A stretch of DNA of 64,000 nt from Candidatus Gastranaerophilales bacterium (GCA_944322785.1 CALUPW010000002.1:217226-281225); one strand, 5' to 3'; numbered from the stretch's first letter, positions 26,300 to 34,796 are shown. The notes: generated by a model not told the origin, from the sequence alone. Program-made: numbers and translations.

Positions 26300-26365
26300 G
26301 CAGGTGTAATTGGTAGAAAAGCCTGCGGTAAAATCAATCTTAGCCGAAATTTTATGATTTTGCCG
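26300..26365 (+). ncRNA. Two-hairpin leader of rplF-rplR
   Basis: GCAGG (26300-26304) pairs with CCTGC (26322-26326). CGGTAAAATC (26326-26335) pairs with GATTTTGCCG (26356-26365), with one G.T pair and a 20-nt loop. It is located between the promoter and AAAAGGAG of rplF. It may be a ribosomal-protein-binding leader; no known family is recognised. Confidence 0.45.
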
Positions 26366-26395
26366 GATGTAGAAATATACTAAAAGGAGAAAATT

Positions 26396-26935
26396 ATGTC
26401 ACGTATTGGTAAAAAACCGATTGAAATTCCGTCAGGTGTAGAAGTTAAAATTGACGGACACGTTGTTACGGCAAAAGGACCTTTAGGAACAGAATCAGTT
26501 ACTGTTCGTCCTGAAATAGCCGTTAAAATTGAAGATAATCACATTATCTTATCAAAAGTAGGCGACACACGTGAAACAGACGCATTATACGGTCTGTTCA
26601 GAACTCTTGTCGCAAACGCAGTTCACGGTGTTAAAGAAGGTTTTGAAAAGAAACTTGAAATTCAGGGTGTAGGTTATCGTGCAAATATGGAAGGCAAAAA
26701 CCTCAATATGGCACTCGGCTATTCTCACCCCGTAATAATTGTTCCGCCGGAAGGCATTACACTTTCTGTTGAAGCCAACACAAAAATCACCGTAAAAGGT
26801 TCAAACAAACAAACCGTTGGTGATGTTGCCGCATTCATCAGATCAAAACGTCCGCCTGAAGTTTACAAAGGCAAAGGTGTAAGATATGAAGGCGAACACA
26901 TCAGACGTAAAGCCGGTAAAGCAGGTAAAAAATAA
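26396..26935 (+). CDS. rplF: 50S ribosomal protein L6
   Basis: 179 residues. It starts SRIGKKPIEIPSGVEV, and the signature PPEVYKGKGVRYEGEHIRRKAGKAGKK closes the protein. It binds near the factor-binding centre. It is first in a likely separate unit with rplR, with its own promoter and leader. Confidence 0.98.
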   Translation: MSRIGKKPIEIPSGVEVKIDGHVVTAKGPLGTESVTVRPEIAVKIEDNHIILSKVGDTRETDALYGLFRTLVANAVHGVKEGFEKKLEIQGVGYRANMEGKNLNMALGYSHPVIIVPPEGITLSVEANTKITVKGSNKQTVGDVAAFIRSKRPPEVYKGKGVRYEGEHIRRKAGKAGKK

Positions 26936-27004
26936 TAAATAAAATAAAGCCCAGATGAACCCTTGATACGGTTTTCAAGAAGGTTCGGGTGAAAGGAGAT
27001 AAAA

Positions 27005-27373
27005 ATGATTAAACAAGAAATAAGAAAACCGAAAATTCAAAAAAGACACAAAACAATCAGACTTAAAGTTGAAGGAACTGCAGAATTCCCGAGACTTGCA
27101 GTTTACAGAAGTACAAAACATATTTATGCACAATTGATTGATGATGAAAATCATGTAACTTTGGCATCAGCTTCATCAAATGACAAAGAACTTAAAGAAC
27201 AGCTTAAACACGGCGGAAACGTTGAAGCTGCAAAAGTTGTAGGTGAAGCAATCGCAAAAAAAGCTAAAGCAAAAGGTATTGAATGTGTAGTATTTGATCG
27301 TGGCGGATTTTTATATCACGGTCGTGTTGCGGCTCTTGCTGATGCTGCAAGAGAAGCAGGTCTGATGTTTTAA
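27005..27373 (+). CDS. rplR: 50S ribosomal protein L18
   Basis: 122 residues. [34 protein letters not shown] and the ending [26 protein letters not shown] are standard. It carries 5S rRNA into the 50S subunit. Normally rpsE, rpmD, rplO and secY follow; none is present here. An AAAAGGA site (27395-27401) with no gene behind it and then a terminator follow instead. Confidence 0.98.
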   Translation: MIKQEIRKPKIQKRHKTIRLKVEGTAEFPRLAVYRSTKHIYAQLIDDENHVTLASASSNDKELKEQLKHGGNVEAAKVVGEAIAKKAKAKGIECVVFDRGGFLYHGRVAALADAAREAGLMF

Positions 27374-27402
27374 TAGACACAAAATATAACTATCAAAAGG
27401 AA

Positions 27403-27433
27403 AACAGGCGTCTTAATTTAAGACGTCTGTTTG
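27403..27433 (+). terminator. Terminator after rplR
   Basis: AACAGGCGTCTTAA (27403-27416) and TTAAGACGTCTGTT (27418-27431) pair at 13 of 14 positions, followed by a short T-rich tract. It ends the truncated ribosomal cluster. Confidence 0.75.
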
Positions 27434-27460
27434 TATGTAAGTACAATTTTTAATTATTTT

Positions 27461-28090
27461 TTAAAATCTGAAACCGATTCCGGCTTCACCATATGTTGAG
27501 CCGTCACTCAGAAAACATTTCCCATTGAAATAGAGTTGATGGCCTTTGTCATTGACTGTTTTGGCGTATTCAGCTCGTGTACCTATAAACGGTTTAATTT
27601 TATTTAATTTACCATATTCAATGGCATTGTTGTCAGCATTTAATTTAGCTTCATTATAAAAATCGGCACCTCCCATTAATGAAACGCTCAACTTTCTGTC
27701 TTCGTCACAGCAGAGATTTCGTGAAAATCCGACTTCCAAACCAGCCTTTAGTGATTGGTTCGGATCAATTTCTGTTGAATAAGTCACTGTATTCCCTGAA
27801 ATCGTTGCGACTTCAATTCCGGAATCTCCGAATGCTTTTGCATAATCTGCCATCAAACCTACATTGTACTGCGTGCAGTTTTGTTTGCCGAATTCAATAC
27901 CTGCATAAGCTCCGGCATTCACCCCGTGTCCGTTTCCGATAAGTCCTGCCGCATTACCTGATAGTTTGTAGCCGATATTGTCGTTACTGAAATCTCCTTT
28001 TAAAGTACCTTCAAGACCTACTTTTCCGTAGTCACGTGTTCCAAATCGAGCATAACCTGCATTAATTCCGATGTTTCCATAATCACCCAT
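27461..28090 (-). CDS. Beta-barrel-like protein without signal peptide
   Basis: 209 residues. Alternating Gly/aromatic beta strands run throughout (IGINAGYARFG, KAGLEVGFSRN, GEAGIGFRF), and the chain ends in Phe, as in outer-membrane barrels. Paired Cys (CC near 125) and a few others are present. No Sec signal exists at MGDYGNIGINAG, and an in-frame TAA ten codons or fewer upstream excludes a longer start. AAAGGAG lies 7 nt before ATG. It could be a surface or secreted beta protein using another export route, or a soluble beta-rich protein. The AATACTTTATAT motif lies upstream. Confidence 0.65.
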   Translation of the reverse strand: MGDYGNIGINAGYARFGTRDYGKVGLEGTLKGDFSNDNIGYKLSGNAAGLIGNGHGVNAGAYAGIEFGKQNCTQYNVGLMADYAKAFGDSGIEVATISGNTVTYSTEIDPNQSLKAGLEVGFSRNLCCDEDRKLSVSLMGGADFYNEAKLNADNNAIEYGKLNKIKPFIGTRAEYAKTVNDKGHQLYFNGKCFLSDGSTYGEAGIGFRF

Positions 28091-28127
28091 GTTTAATCTC
28101 CTTTAAAATTTTCCCCAAAGTGTTTAC

Positions 28128-28143
28128 TAATATATAAAGTATT
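28128..28143 (-). promoter_or_regulatory. Shared AATACTTTATAT motif, copy B
   Basis: On the - strand AATACTTTATATATTA begins 53 nt before ATG 28090. It is preceded by GAAA-N6, as in copy C. The core 12-mer is identical to copies A and C. Confidence 0.55.
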
Positions 28144-28266
28144 TTTTAGTTTCATAATTGCCATGTTTTTGTTAAAAGGATTTACATTTGTTAATATTAA
28201 AAAATAATTAATTAATTAAGAAATCGTCAAGTTTTGTATTATCATTAGAATAGAGGTAATTTGAAT

Positions 28267-29316
28267 ATGGAATACAAAGATTATTATGAAATACTCGGTG
28301 TAAAACGGGATGCAGGGGATTCTGAAATCAAATCCGCCTACCGTAAACTTGCCCGTAAATACCACCCGGATGTAAATAAAACAAAAGAAGCTGAAAGCAA
28401 ATTTAAAGATATTAACGAAGCCTACGAAGTTTTGTCAGATAAGGCAAAACGCCAAAGATACGATAGTCTTGGCGCAAACTGGCAGGGCGGTCAAAGTTAT
28501 ACTCCGCCTCCGGGGTTTGAACAATTCGGATTCGGCGGCAACGGCGGAAATTATCAAAGTTTTAGCTTTAACGGCGAAGATTTGGGAGGTTTTTCCGACT
28601 TTTTCAGTTCACTGTTCGGAGATATGATGATGGGCGGAGCTTCTGCCGGACGAAATGCCGGAGGCTTTAACAGTTTTGACTTTGGAGGTGCTCAACGGGC
28701 ACAATCTTCAAGAACTTCACGCCGTCAAAGCCAGCCTAAAACAGAAAATCTTGATATGACTAAAAATTTGAATATAACATTAGATGATATATTCTCTCAA
28801 AAACCTATAACAGTGAGATTTTCGAATATGAAGCGCTGTAACCAGTGTCCGGCAGGCGGCGGTTACTGTTCTGCCTGCGGCGGAACCGGAATTATAAATG
28901 AGCAAAAGTCTATAAAAGTAAAACTTCCGCCTGAGGTTAAACAGGGACAGAAAATAAGGGTTAAAGGCGAAGGCAAAGCTGATGAATACGGAAATAAAGG
29001 CGATTTATATTTAATTATAAACATAACAGACAATGAATATCAGGTTGACGGGTACGATTTGACTAAAGATGTCGAAATTACACCTCCTGAAGCTGTTCTT
29101 GGAACCAAAAAAGAAATTAAAACACTTCATGGTAATATCAACATAAAAATTCCGCCGAAAACGTCATCAGGGCAAATGCTGCGCTTAAAAGAGCTCGGAC
29201 TTCCGAAAAAAGGCGGGGGGTACGGTAACTTAAACGCAAGAATAAAAATTGTTCTGCCTAAAAATTTGACTGACAGACAAATTGAACTATACAAACAGCT
29301 TCAGCAATTAAGTTAA
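28267..29316 (+). CDS. DnaJ/CbpA-type J-domain chaperone with half zinc finger
   Basis: 349 residues from ATG 28267 (AGAGG 10 nt upstream). The J domain covers about 2-68 with HPD (YHPDVNK). A Gly/Phe-rich region is long (about 70-140). The Cys-rich segment has just CNQC and CSACGGTG (about 194-210) instead of the four CxxCxGxG repeats of DnaJ. The C-terminal substrate-binding domains are complete to about 345. It stimulates DnaK ATPase and delivers substrates. The single zinc centre sets it between DnaJ and CbpA. Not linked to dnaK or grpE here. Confidence 0.9.
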   Translation: MEYKDYYEILGVKRDAGDSEIKSAYRKLARKYHPDVNKTKEAESKFKDINEAYEVLSDKAKRQRYDSLGANWQGGQSYTPPPGFEQFGFGGNGGNYQSFSFNGEDLGGFSDFFSSLFGDMMMGGASAGRNAGGFNSFDFGGAQRAQSSRTSRRQSQPKTENLDMTKNLNITLDDIFSQKPITVRFSNMKRCNQCPAGGGYCSACGGTGIINEQKSIKVKLPPEVKQGQKIRVKGEGKADEYGNKGDLYLIINITDNEYQVDGYDLTKDVEITPPEAVLGTKKEIKTLHGNINIKIPPKTSSGQMLRLKELGLPKKGGGYGNLNARIKIVLPKNLTDRQIELYKQLQQLS

Positions 29317-29430
29317 TACAGCAATCACGAAAGGTTGCAAAATCCGTTAATATTGTTGAAATAGAAGATTAATTTTAAAATATTAAGTATTGTAACAAAA
29401 AGTCATATTGTTGAAATCCTGAAATCTCTG

Positions 29431-29447
29431 AATACTTTATATGTATA
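29431..29447 (+). promoter_or_regulatory. Shared AATACTTTATAT motif, copy C
   Basis: AATACTTTATATGTATA starts 47 nt before ATG 29478, preceded by GAAA-N6. A TTGAAA at 29411-29416 could serve as a -35 if TACTTT were the -10 (16-bp spacer). Confidence 0.55.
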
Positions 29448-29477
29448 AGAGAGTAAATAAAAATAAGGAGAGATGAT

Positions 29478-29804
29478 ATGACTTTTTTAGCAATTGATTC
29501 ACAAAAGAGCTTGTTTACTTTGCAAAAAAGCCAATTACAGTTTGAACAGGCATTAATCATGAATCAGGCTAACTGGCTTGCGCAAGAAATGGGAGCAAGA
29601 GCAGAAGAAATCAGCGCTACTGACGGCGATATTGACAATGACCCGTATTACATTACATTGCAAAAGCAGGAAGAATACCTGACCACACGACAGAATACAC
29701 TTGATACACAAATTTCGCTGCTTGATAACGAAATCGCAAGTATGAAGACAATGGTTCAAAACAATATCAAGTCAAGCTGCAGTTTGAACTTAATCGGCGG
29801 TTAG
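29478..29804 (+). CDS. Small all-helical protein sharing a C-terminal segment with the left-edge protein
   Basis: 108 residues, predicted almost fully helical: an N-terminal amphipathic stretch (SQKSLFTLQKSQLQFEQAL), a short DGDIDNDP turn, and a C-terminal coiled stretch (TLDTQISLLDNEIASMKTM, then VQNNI). The last ~35 residues align with the end of the protein at 2-1237. There is no signal peptide, and the in-frame TAA at 29454 excludes a longer start. AAGGAGAGAT is a strong binding site. The helix-turn-helix shape recalls helical export substrates such as minimal flagellin or WXG-type proteins, but no family is recognised. Confidence 0.8.
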   Translation: MTFLAIDSQKSLFTLQKSQLQFEQALIMNQANWLAQEMGARAEEISATDGDIDNDPYYITLQKQEEYLTTRQNTLDTQISLLDNEIASMKTMVQNNIKSSCSLNLIGG

Positions 29805-29831
29805 GTTTAACTGAGGTAAAAATCCGCTGGT

Positions 29832-29851
29832 TATACAACTGGTTTTGTATA
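29832..29851 (+). terminator. Hairpin after the small helical protein gene
   Basis: TATACAA (29832-29838) pairs with TTGTATA (29845-29851). Only a broken T tract follows, so terminator activity is uncertain. Confidence 0.4.
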
Positions 29852-29859
29852 GATTTGTA

Positions 29860-30699
29860 TTACAAACCATTTTTTTCAAAAAGTTCCACGGTGTTTGACA
29901 TCAGCATGGCAATTGTCATAGGTCCGACACCGCCGGGAACGGGTGAAATATATGATGTTAATGGTGCAGCATCAGCAAAATCCACATCACCTCTGGTTTT
30001 ACCGTTTTCATCTTTAAAAATTCCAACATCAACCACAACACAATTTGGTTTTAACATATTTTTTCCGATAATTTTTCCCCCTACAGCAGAGATGAGAATA
30101 TCTGCTGTTTTTGTTATGTCTGCAAGATTTTTAGTATGGCTGTGGCATATTGTGACGGTGGCGTTGCGGTTTAAAAGCATTTGAGAAAGCGGTTTGCCTA
30201 CAATGTTTGAGCGGCCGACAATAACGGCATGCTGACCTTCAAGCGGAATTTTATATTCATCAAGAAGCCTGATTATTCCTCTTGGCGTGCATGGATAAAC
30301 ATAAGGCTCTTCTCCCCCAAAAAGTCTGCCGAAATTTTGCGGTGTAAATCCGTCAACATCTTTTTCCGGTAAAATAGCATCAATAATCCGGTTTTTATTA
30401 ATATGTTCGGGCAGAGGGAGCTGAACAAGTATAGCTGTAACATTCTTATCGTTATTAAGTTCGTTGATTTTTTCAAGAAGCTCTTTTTCGGAAACATTTG
30501 CCGGATAGTTTATTATGATTGAATTTATCCCGATTTTTTCAGCAGTTTTTTTCTTGTTGTTTACATAAATTTTACTTGCAGGGTTATCGCCGGCAAGAAT
30601 TACGACAAGCGTCGGTTTTTTGTCGAATTTTTCCAGCCTTGTTTTTAATTCATTAAGAATTTTATCTCTTAAACTTTTCCCGTCTAAAATTACCGTCAT
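29860..30699 (-). CDS. folD: Methylene-THF dehydrogenase / methenyl-THF cyclohydrolase FolD
   Basis: 279 residues, full length. The catalytic Tyr/Lys segment (IYVNNKKKTAEKIG, Lys about 54) is intact. QLPLPEHINKNRIIDAI and PCTPRGIIRLLD are conserved, the NADP loop is VGRSNIVGKPLSQML, and GGVGPMTIAMLM closes the family. It interconverts methylene-, methenyl- and formyl-tetrahydrofolate. It is last in a tight run rplI / methyltransferase / CooC-like / folD, and 6 bp from the CooC-like gene, tying it to one-carbon metabolism. Confidence 0.97.
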   Translation of the reverse strand: MTVILDGKSLRDKILNELKTRLEKFDKKPTLVVILAGDNPASKIYVNNKKKTAEKIGINSIIINYPANVSEKELLEKINELNNDKNVTAILVQLPLPEHINKNRIIDAILPEKDVDGFTPQNFGRLFGGEEPYVYPCTPRGIIRLLDEYKIPLEGQHAVIVGRSNIVGKPLSQMLLNRNATVTICHSHTKNLADITKTADILISAVGGKIIGKNMLKPNCVVVDVGIFKDENGKTRGDVDFADAAPLTSYISPVPGGVGPMTIAMLMSNTVELFEKNGL

Positions 30700-30705
30700 T
30701 TCCCC

Positions 30706-31458
30706 TCAATTCTTTATTTGCGGAAGATTTAATCTGAAGTAAAATTGTTTGATCGCATCTTCAATAATCTTTGAGTCTTTTGCAATTGAATTTTCTTTTA
30801 AATTTTTATCAAGTGGAATTACACCCAGAACATCAAGCTGATATTTGTTTAAGAGTCCGTAAATTGATGCAATTTCGTTGTTTTCGACTTTGTTGATTAC
30901 AACTCCGATTTGACCGCCTGCTGCGTATTTTGCACTGAATTCTTCAATTCTTTTGGCAAGATGAGCGCTCTCATCCGTCGGATTTGCAACGATGATTGTT
31001 GTGTCGATGTCTGTATCAACAAGCTGGTTTAAATATTTTAAATCGAACTCACAGTCAAAAATCACAATATCATATCTGTCAATAAGTTTTAAAACGGCAT
31101 CATTAATTTGCTCTGTTATCGGGCAGCGGCAGTCTTTTGAGCCTACAAACCAGGAAACAATAATGTCTACATTATCACACACCGGAACAACAATATCTTC
31201 CATTGCCCATTCGACAAATTCCTGCTTGGACATACCTTCAGGAATTCCTGTTTTATATTCATGTTTTCCGCTTCTGATGCCGTAAATCGTGTTTCTGATA
31301 TCAAGTCCGAAACTGTGCCCGAGTTCACCTGCAAGATCGTTGTCAAAAAGCAGAATTGATTTTTCCGGAAATAATTCCTGAAATATTCTCAAAAATGCTT
31401 TTGTTATTGTAGTTTTTCCGCTTCCGCTTTTGCCCGTTATTGCAAGTTTAGTGGTCAA
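30706..31458 (-). CDS. CooC-like P-loop ATPase (MinD/SIMIBI class)
   Basis: 250 residues. The N-terminus MTTKLAITGKSGSGKTTITKA carries the P-loop GKSGSGKTT (8-16). DNDLAGELGHSFGL, the Walker B-like DIVIFDCEFDLKYLNQLV, and VVINKVEN (the base-recognition Asn-Lys) place it with CooC/AcsF ATPases. They load nickel into CO dehydrogenase/acetyl-CoA synthase or service corrinoid proteins. It overlaps the MetE-like gene by 11 bp and precedes folD. CxC (CRC) near 143 could bind metal. The client is not in the window. Confidence 0.8.
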   Translation of the reverse strand: MTTKLAITGKSGSGKTTITKAFLRIFQELFPEKSILLFDNDLAGELGHSFGLDIRNTIYGIRSGKHEYKTGIPEGMSKQEFVEWAMEDIVVPVCDNVDIIVSWFVGSKDCRCPITEQINDAVLKLIDRYDIVIFDCEFDLKYLNQLVDTDIDTTIIVANPTDESAHLAKRIEEFSAKYAAGGQIGVVINKVENNEIASIYGLLNKYQLDVLGVIPLDKNLKENSIAKDSKIIEDAIKQFYFRLNLPQIKN

Positions 31459-32527
31459 TATTATAAATCTCCTTTAACTTTTCCGATAATATTCGAGTCA
31501 AATCCATTGCTTTTTCAGCCAAATTCACCGGTAAAACTCCTGCCCCGCAGGATGGTGTTATCAGGGAATTTTCTATAACAAGTTTCTCATCAATTCCCTT
31601 TTTAGTCAAATATTTAACAGCTGTTCCAAATTTTTTAATCAGAGTTTCTATATCAGCTTTTTCAAGTGCATTTTTGTCAAGTGTCGGAACAACTCCCCAT
31701 GCGATTTTGCCGTTTCTGTTTAAAAACTCTTTTAATTCCCCGCTGAAAAGACTTAAATTTTCGGAATATGAGTATGCATCCAAATTTATTATTTCAACGC
31801 CCGCTGATAACGGAATCCGCCAGTCACATTTGCCGCAGCAGTGAATTGCCGGAATTGCACCGTTTTGCTTTATAATATTTATAATTTCAGAAAGCATTGA
31901 AACCGCATCTTCTTCCGTTATGCTCATATAGGCAGATGTCCCGAGCTGTGAAAGCGAAGGTTCATCAATAAAAATTATCGGAACTGTTGTTTGATTTGCG
32001 TAATTAATCTCTCTAATCTGCCACAATGCCTTGATTGTAAGAGTTTTTACAATAATTTCCCGTAATGTGTCATCGTATATTGCAGCTGTGTCGTCTTTTG
32101 TGCAAAACGATGTTGATAATGTGAAAGGACCGACAATCTGGCCTTTTGCATAAGGCGGTTTGCTCTCTTTTATCAAATTTTTATATTCTGTGAAGGCTAA
32201 CGATTTGGTTATTTTATATTTATCAAGTTTTTCCGAATTTATATCAGCAACAATTTCTTCATAATCATTAAAGAAATCTTCAAGCTCTTCAAAAAAGCCG
32301 TCATACTCCATATCCAGAAAAATACCGTTTTCATCTGAAAAAAATGAGGGCATTTTTTCCAAAAACTGGAAAATCATGTCCTCATTTTTATTTAGCTTTA
32401 CCATTTGCGGCCAAAAAGGAATATTTTTAAAATCCTTTTTGATTAAATTTATTGCATCTATCACGTTGGTGTGGGGGAGCGACCCTATTGCCGTACATTC
32501 CAGTGTCAAATTATTTTTTTTGTCCAA
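31448..32527 (-). CDS. MetE-core/UROD-superfamily methyltransferase
   Basis: 359 residues, about half the length of MetE. It resembles the zinc-dependent C-terminal barrel of methionine synthase MetE and related corrinoid-linked methyltransferases. Likely zinc ligands are His and Cys in AIHCCGKCDW (about 227) and Cys in TPSCGAGVLP (about 330). FIDEPSLSQLG is the conserved central strand. Lacking the MetE N-terminal half, it would take methyl from a corrinoid or other donor rather than from methyl-THF directly. It is in an operon with CooC-like and folD, downstream of rplI. Confidence 0.8.
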   Translation of the reverse strand: MDKKNNLTLECTAIGSLPHTNVIDAINLIKKDFKNIPFWPQMVKLNKNEDMIFQFLEKMPSFFSDENGIFLDMEYDGFFEELEDFFNDYEEIVADINSEKLDKYKITKSLAFTEYKNLIKESKPPYAKGQIVGPFTLSTSFCTKDDTAAIYDDTLREIIVKTLTIKALWQIREINYANQTTVPIIFIDEPSLSQLGTSAYMSITEEDAVSMLSEIINIIKQNGAIPAIHCCGKCDWRIPLSAGVEIINLDAYSYSENLSLFSGELKEFLNRNGKIAWGVVPTLDKNALEKADIETLIKKFGTAVKYLTKKGIDEKLVIENSLITPSCGAGVLPVNLAEKAMDLTRILSEKLKEIYNIDH

Positions 32528-32560
32528 AATGTTTTTCCCTCACAAACGGATTATACAAAT

Positions 32561-33067
32561 TTATTCTTCAGTTGTTTCTGCTTCTTCGATTTCTTCAACA
32601 ACTGATTCTTTTACAACTTCTGAAGCTGTTACAACAACAGAAACTTCACATTTAACTTTTGAAGTTAATTTGATAGTCATTGTGTATTCACCGATTTTGT
32701 TGATTGGTGCATTAAGCGTAACATTTTTTCTGTCAACTTCAATTCCTGATTTTGCAAGAAGTTCTTCAGTAAGTTTTTTAGTTGTAATTGTTCCGAACAA
32801 TTTGCCTGATTCGCCAGCTTTTGCAGAGAGTTCGAGTTTAGCAAATTTTTCAAGTTTTTCAGCTTTTTCCAATGCTTCTTTATGAAGTTTTTCTTGTTTT
32901 GCTTTAATTCTTTGAAGATTTTGTTCTCTGTTTTTTAATGCGCCGTCGGTTGCAATTTCTGCAGCGTCTTGCGGAAGCAAAAAGTTTCTTGCATAGCCGT
33001 CTTTTACATTAACGATGTCACCTGCTTCACCGAGGTTTTGAACGTCTTTTTTTAATATAACTTGCAT
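32561..33067 (-). CDS. rplI: 50S ribosomal protein L9
   Basis: 168 residues. The N-terminal domain starts MQVILKKDVQNLGEAGDIVNVKDGYARNFLLP, the central helix is Lys/Glu-rich, and the C-terminal domain carries GKLFGTITTKKL. About 20 extra acidic residues follow (VVKESVVEEIEEAETTEE). It stabilises translational frame. It heads the run leading to the one-carbon genes, 33 bp upstream of the methyltransferase gene. Confidence 0.95.
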   Translation of the reverse strand: MQVILKKDVQNLGEAGDIVNVKDGYARNFLLPQDAAEIATDGALKNREQNLQRIKAKQEKLHKEALEKAEKLEKFAKLELSAKAGESGKLFGTITTKKLTEELLAKSGIEVDRKNVTLNAPINKIGEYTMTIKLTSKVKCEVSVVVTASEVVKESVVEEIEEAETTEE

Positions 33068-33208
33068 TTTAAATTCTCCTTTAACTACTTATATTTCAAT
33101 GCGTAAGTAAATGCTACTACAAACATAACCGCTTGTCGAGAGTTTTTTATCAATTGTTAAGCGTGATTTAAAATCAGGGATAATATTTTTCTTAAAAACA
33201 GAATTTTG

Positions 33209-33217
33209 TGTTAAAAT
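33209..33217 (+). promoter_or_regulatory. Extended -10 (TGTTAAAAT) of the GT2 gene
   Basis: TG-T-TAAAAT, 33 nt before ATG 33251. The same nonamer pattern TGnTAAAAT precedes genes at 10267, 39986 (reverse) and 61672. Confidence 0.5.
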
Positions 33218-33250
33218 TAATTTCAGAATGATTTTTTAAGAGGGCTTGTG

Positions 33251-34132
33251 ATGATAAAAGTTTCAATTGTAGTGCCGGTTTATAATGTCGAAGAGTATTT
33301 AAGGGCATGTCTTGAAAGTTTAATCGGGCAGACTTTAAAAGATATTGAAATTATTTGTGTGAACGACGGCTCTACTGATGATTCACTAAACATTTTGAAA
33401 GAATATGTGGATAAAGATTCCAGAATTGTAATTATTGATCAAGCTAATCAGGGACAGAGTGTTGCCCGAAATAATGCGTTAAAAATTGCAAAAGGTGAAT
33501 ATATCGGATTTGTAGATTCAGATGACTGGGTTGATTTAAACTTTTTTGAAAAACTTTATAATGAAGCCGTAAAAAACGACTGCGATATTGCAGCCGGCGG
33601 AATTGAGTGGAATAAAAACGACGGTGAATTGGATTTTGTTGATATATCTTTTAAAAATTCAAAAATTTATACAAAAACTCCGGACAAATATAAAATTACA
33701 AAGGTGGCCAAAACGGCATATGTATGGAATAAAATTTATAAAAAAGAGCTATTAGACAAATTAAAATTGGATTTTGAACCGGACAGGTATTATGAAGATA
33801 TGATGTTCAGCCACAGAATTCTTCATGAATCCGGAAGGCTGGTTACTGTTCCGAGTGTTTTCTATCATTACAGATTAAATCCTTTGTCAACGGTAAATAC
33901 AGATTCTCCCCAAAAGAGACTTGATTTTAAGAGTGAAGTTTTAAAAACTATTAATTATGTTATAAAAAATAAGATTAAAGTAAATCTTGCAAAATATTAT
34001 CCGCAATTTACAGAAGTCATAAAAGTTTGGGGTATCCCGATTTTGCGAATAAAAAGCTGGGAAAATTATTCTATTTACTATCTATTTCGTGTAATTCCAT
34101 TTATGACGATTTCAAAGAAGAAATTTTTTTAA
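33251..34132 (+). CDS. Family 2 glycosyltransferase
   Basis: 293 residues from ATG 33251 (AAGAGGG 6 nt before); GTG 33248 is an alternative. GT-A fold: VSIVVPVYNVEEYLRACLESL at the N-terminus, NDGSTDDS, and the metal-binding DXD-type FVDSDDWVD near 92-100. The C-terminal part (YEDMMFSHRIL) resembles capsule or teichoic/LPS side-chain transferases. It transfers a sugar from a nucleotide donor on the cytoplasmic face. Acceptor unknown; it stands alone. Confidence 0.93.
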   Translation: MIKVSIVVPVYNVEEYLRACLESLIGQTLKDIEIICVNDGSTDDSLNILKEYVDKDSRIVIIDQANQGQSVARNNALKIAKGEYIGFVDSDDWVDLNFFEKLYNEAVKNDCDIAAGGIEWNKNDGELDFVDISFKNSKIYTKTPDKYKITKVAKTAYVWNKIYKKELLDKLKLDFEPDRYYEDMMFSHRILHESGRLVTVPSVFYHYRLNPLSTVNTDSPQKRLDFKSEVLKTINYVIKNKIKVNLAKYYPQFTEVIKVWGIPILRIKSWENYSIYYLFRVIPFMTISKKKFF

Positions 34133-34145
34133 TCAATTTTGAAGT

Positions 34146-34793
34146 CTATTTTATGTCCGGAAATAAATATTTAACTCCGTCATCGCTTCTCCAGCGAATG
34201 TAGCCTGTTTTGGGTGTTCTGTCAATGTCTACCACCGTTACTAGCGCCCAGTTGCCACGAATAACATTTAGCTTTATGTATTCCGGATGATTTATATATG
34301 CAACAGCCTGTGAATTGTCATCTGTTTGTGCATGCAGCGCTTCGGCTGCCTCAGGGGCATCTTGTAAAAGTTTAAGTCCGTATTTTTTGCCGTATGCATT
34401 GTAAAAATTTATCCATGTCATAAATTTATACGGATCATCTTTTTTCATCCAGCCGCTTTTATTATTTTTGTTGTCATAAATCAGTTTAACCCAATCTTCT
34501 GTTTCGTCTTCAACTGCCATTAAGGCAAGTTCTTTTTCGCCGATGAAAACACTGAAAACGTCATCGTAATTTGTATGTTCCGGCATAATTTTGTCTTTTG
34601 TCCAGCTGATGGTTTGAACGATTTTGGAATTTTCATCAGGAGATTCATGAAGTACAATCAGTTTTGAAACCTGATAAAATCCGTAGGTTTTTGTATGAAG
34701 CGTGGTGCTGTATGTAGGAATTACGTCTTTGCAAAAAGAGGGCAAAGACGTAATCACTGTTAAACAAAATAATATTATAAATTTTTTAACCAT
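34146..34793 (-). CDS. Secreted protein with SH3-like domains
   Basis: 215 residues. It has a Sec signal peptide (MVKKFIILFCLTVITSLPSFC, cleavage near 21). The rest has two beta-rich modules, one about 35-120 ending in WVKLIYDNK...GWMKKDDP, the other about 150-210 ending GNWALVTVVD...GYIRWRSDDG. These resemble bacterial SH3 modules, which bind cell-wall peptides. It is likely periplasmic. It is 3 bp after pheT in the same direction, so the two may be cotranscribed, though their functions look unrelated. Confidence 0.75.
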   Translation of the reverse strand: MVKKFIILFCLTVITSLPSFCKDVIPTYSTTLHTKTYGFYQVSKLIVLHESPDENSKIVQTISWTKDKIMPEHTNYDDVFSVFIGEKELALMAVEDETEDWVKLIYDNKNNKSGWMKKDDPYKFMTWINFYNAYGKKYGLKLLQDAPEAAEALHAQTDDNSQAVAYINHPEYIKLNVIRGNWALVTVVDIDRTPKTGYIRWRSDDGVKYLFPDIK

Positions 34794-34796
34794 AAA

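Noticed and set aside
26299..26370. tRNA-like look of the rplF leader (GCAGGTGTAATTGGTAGAA...)
   Set aside because: No acceptor stem closure, anticodon arm or TTC-containing T loop fits a tRNA. It folds better as two hairpins.
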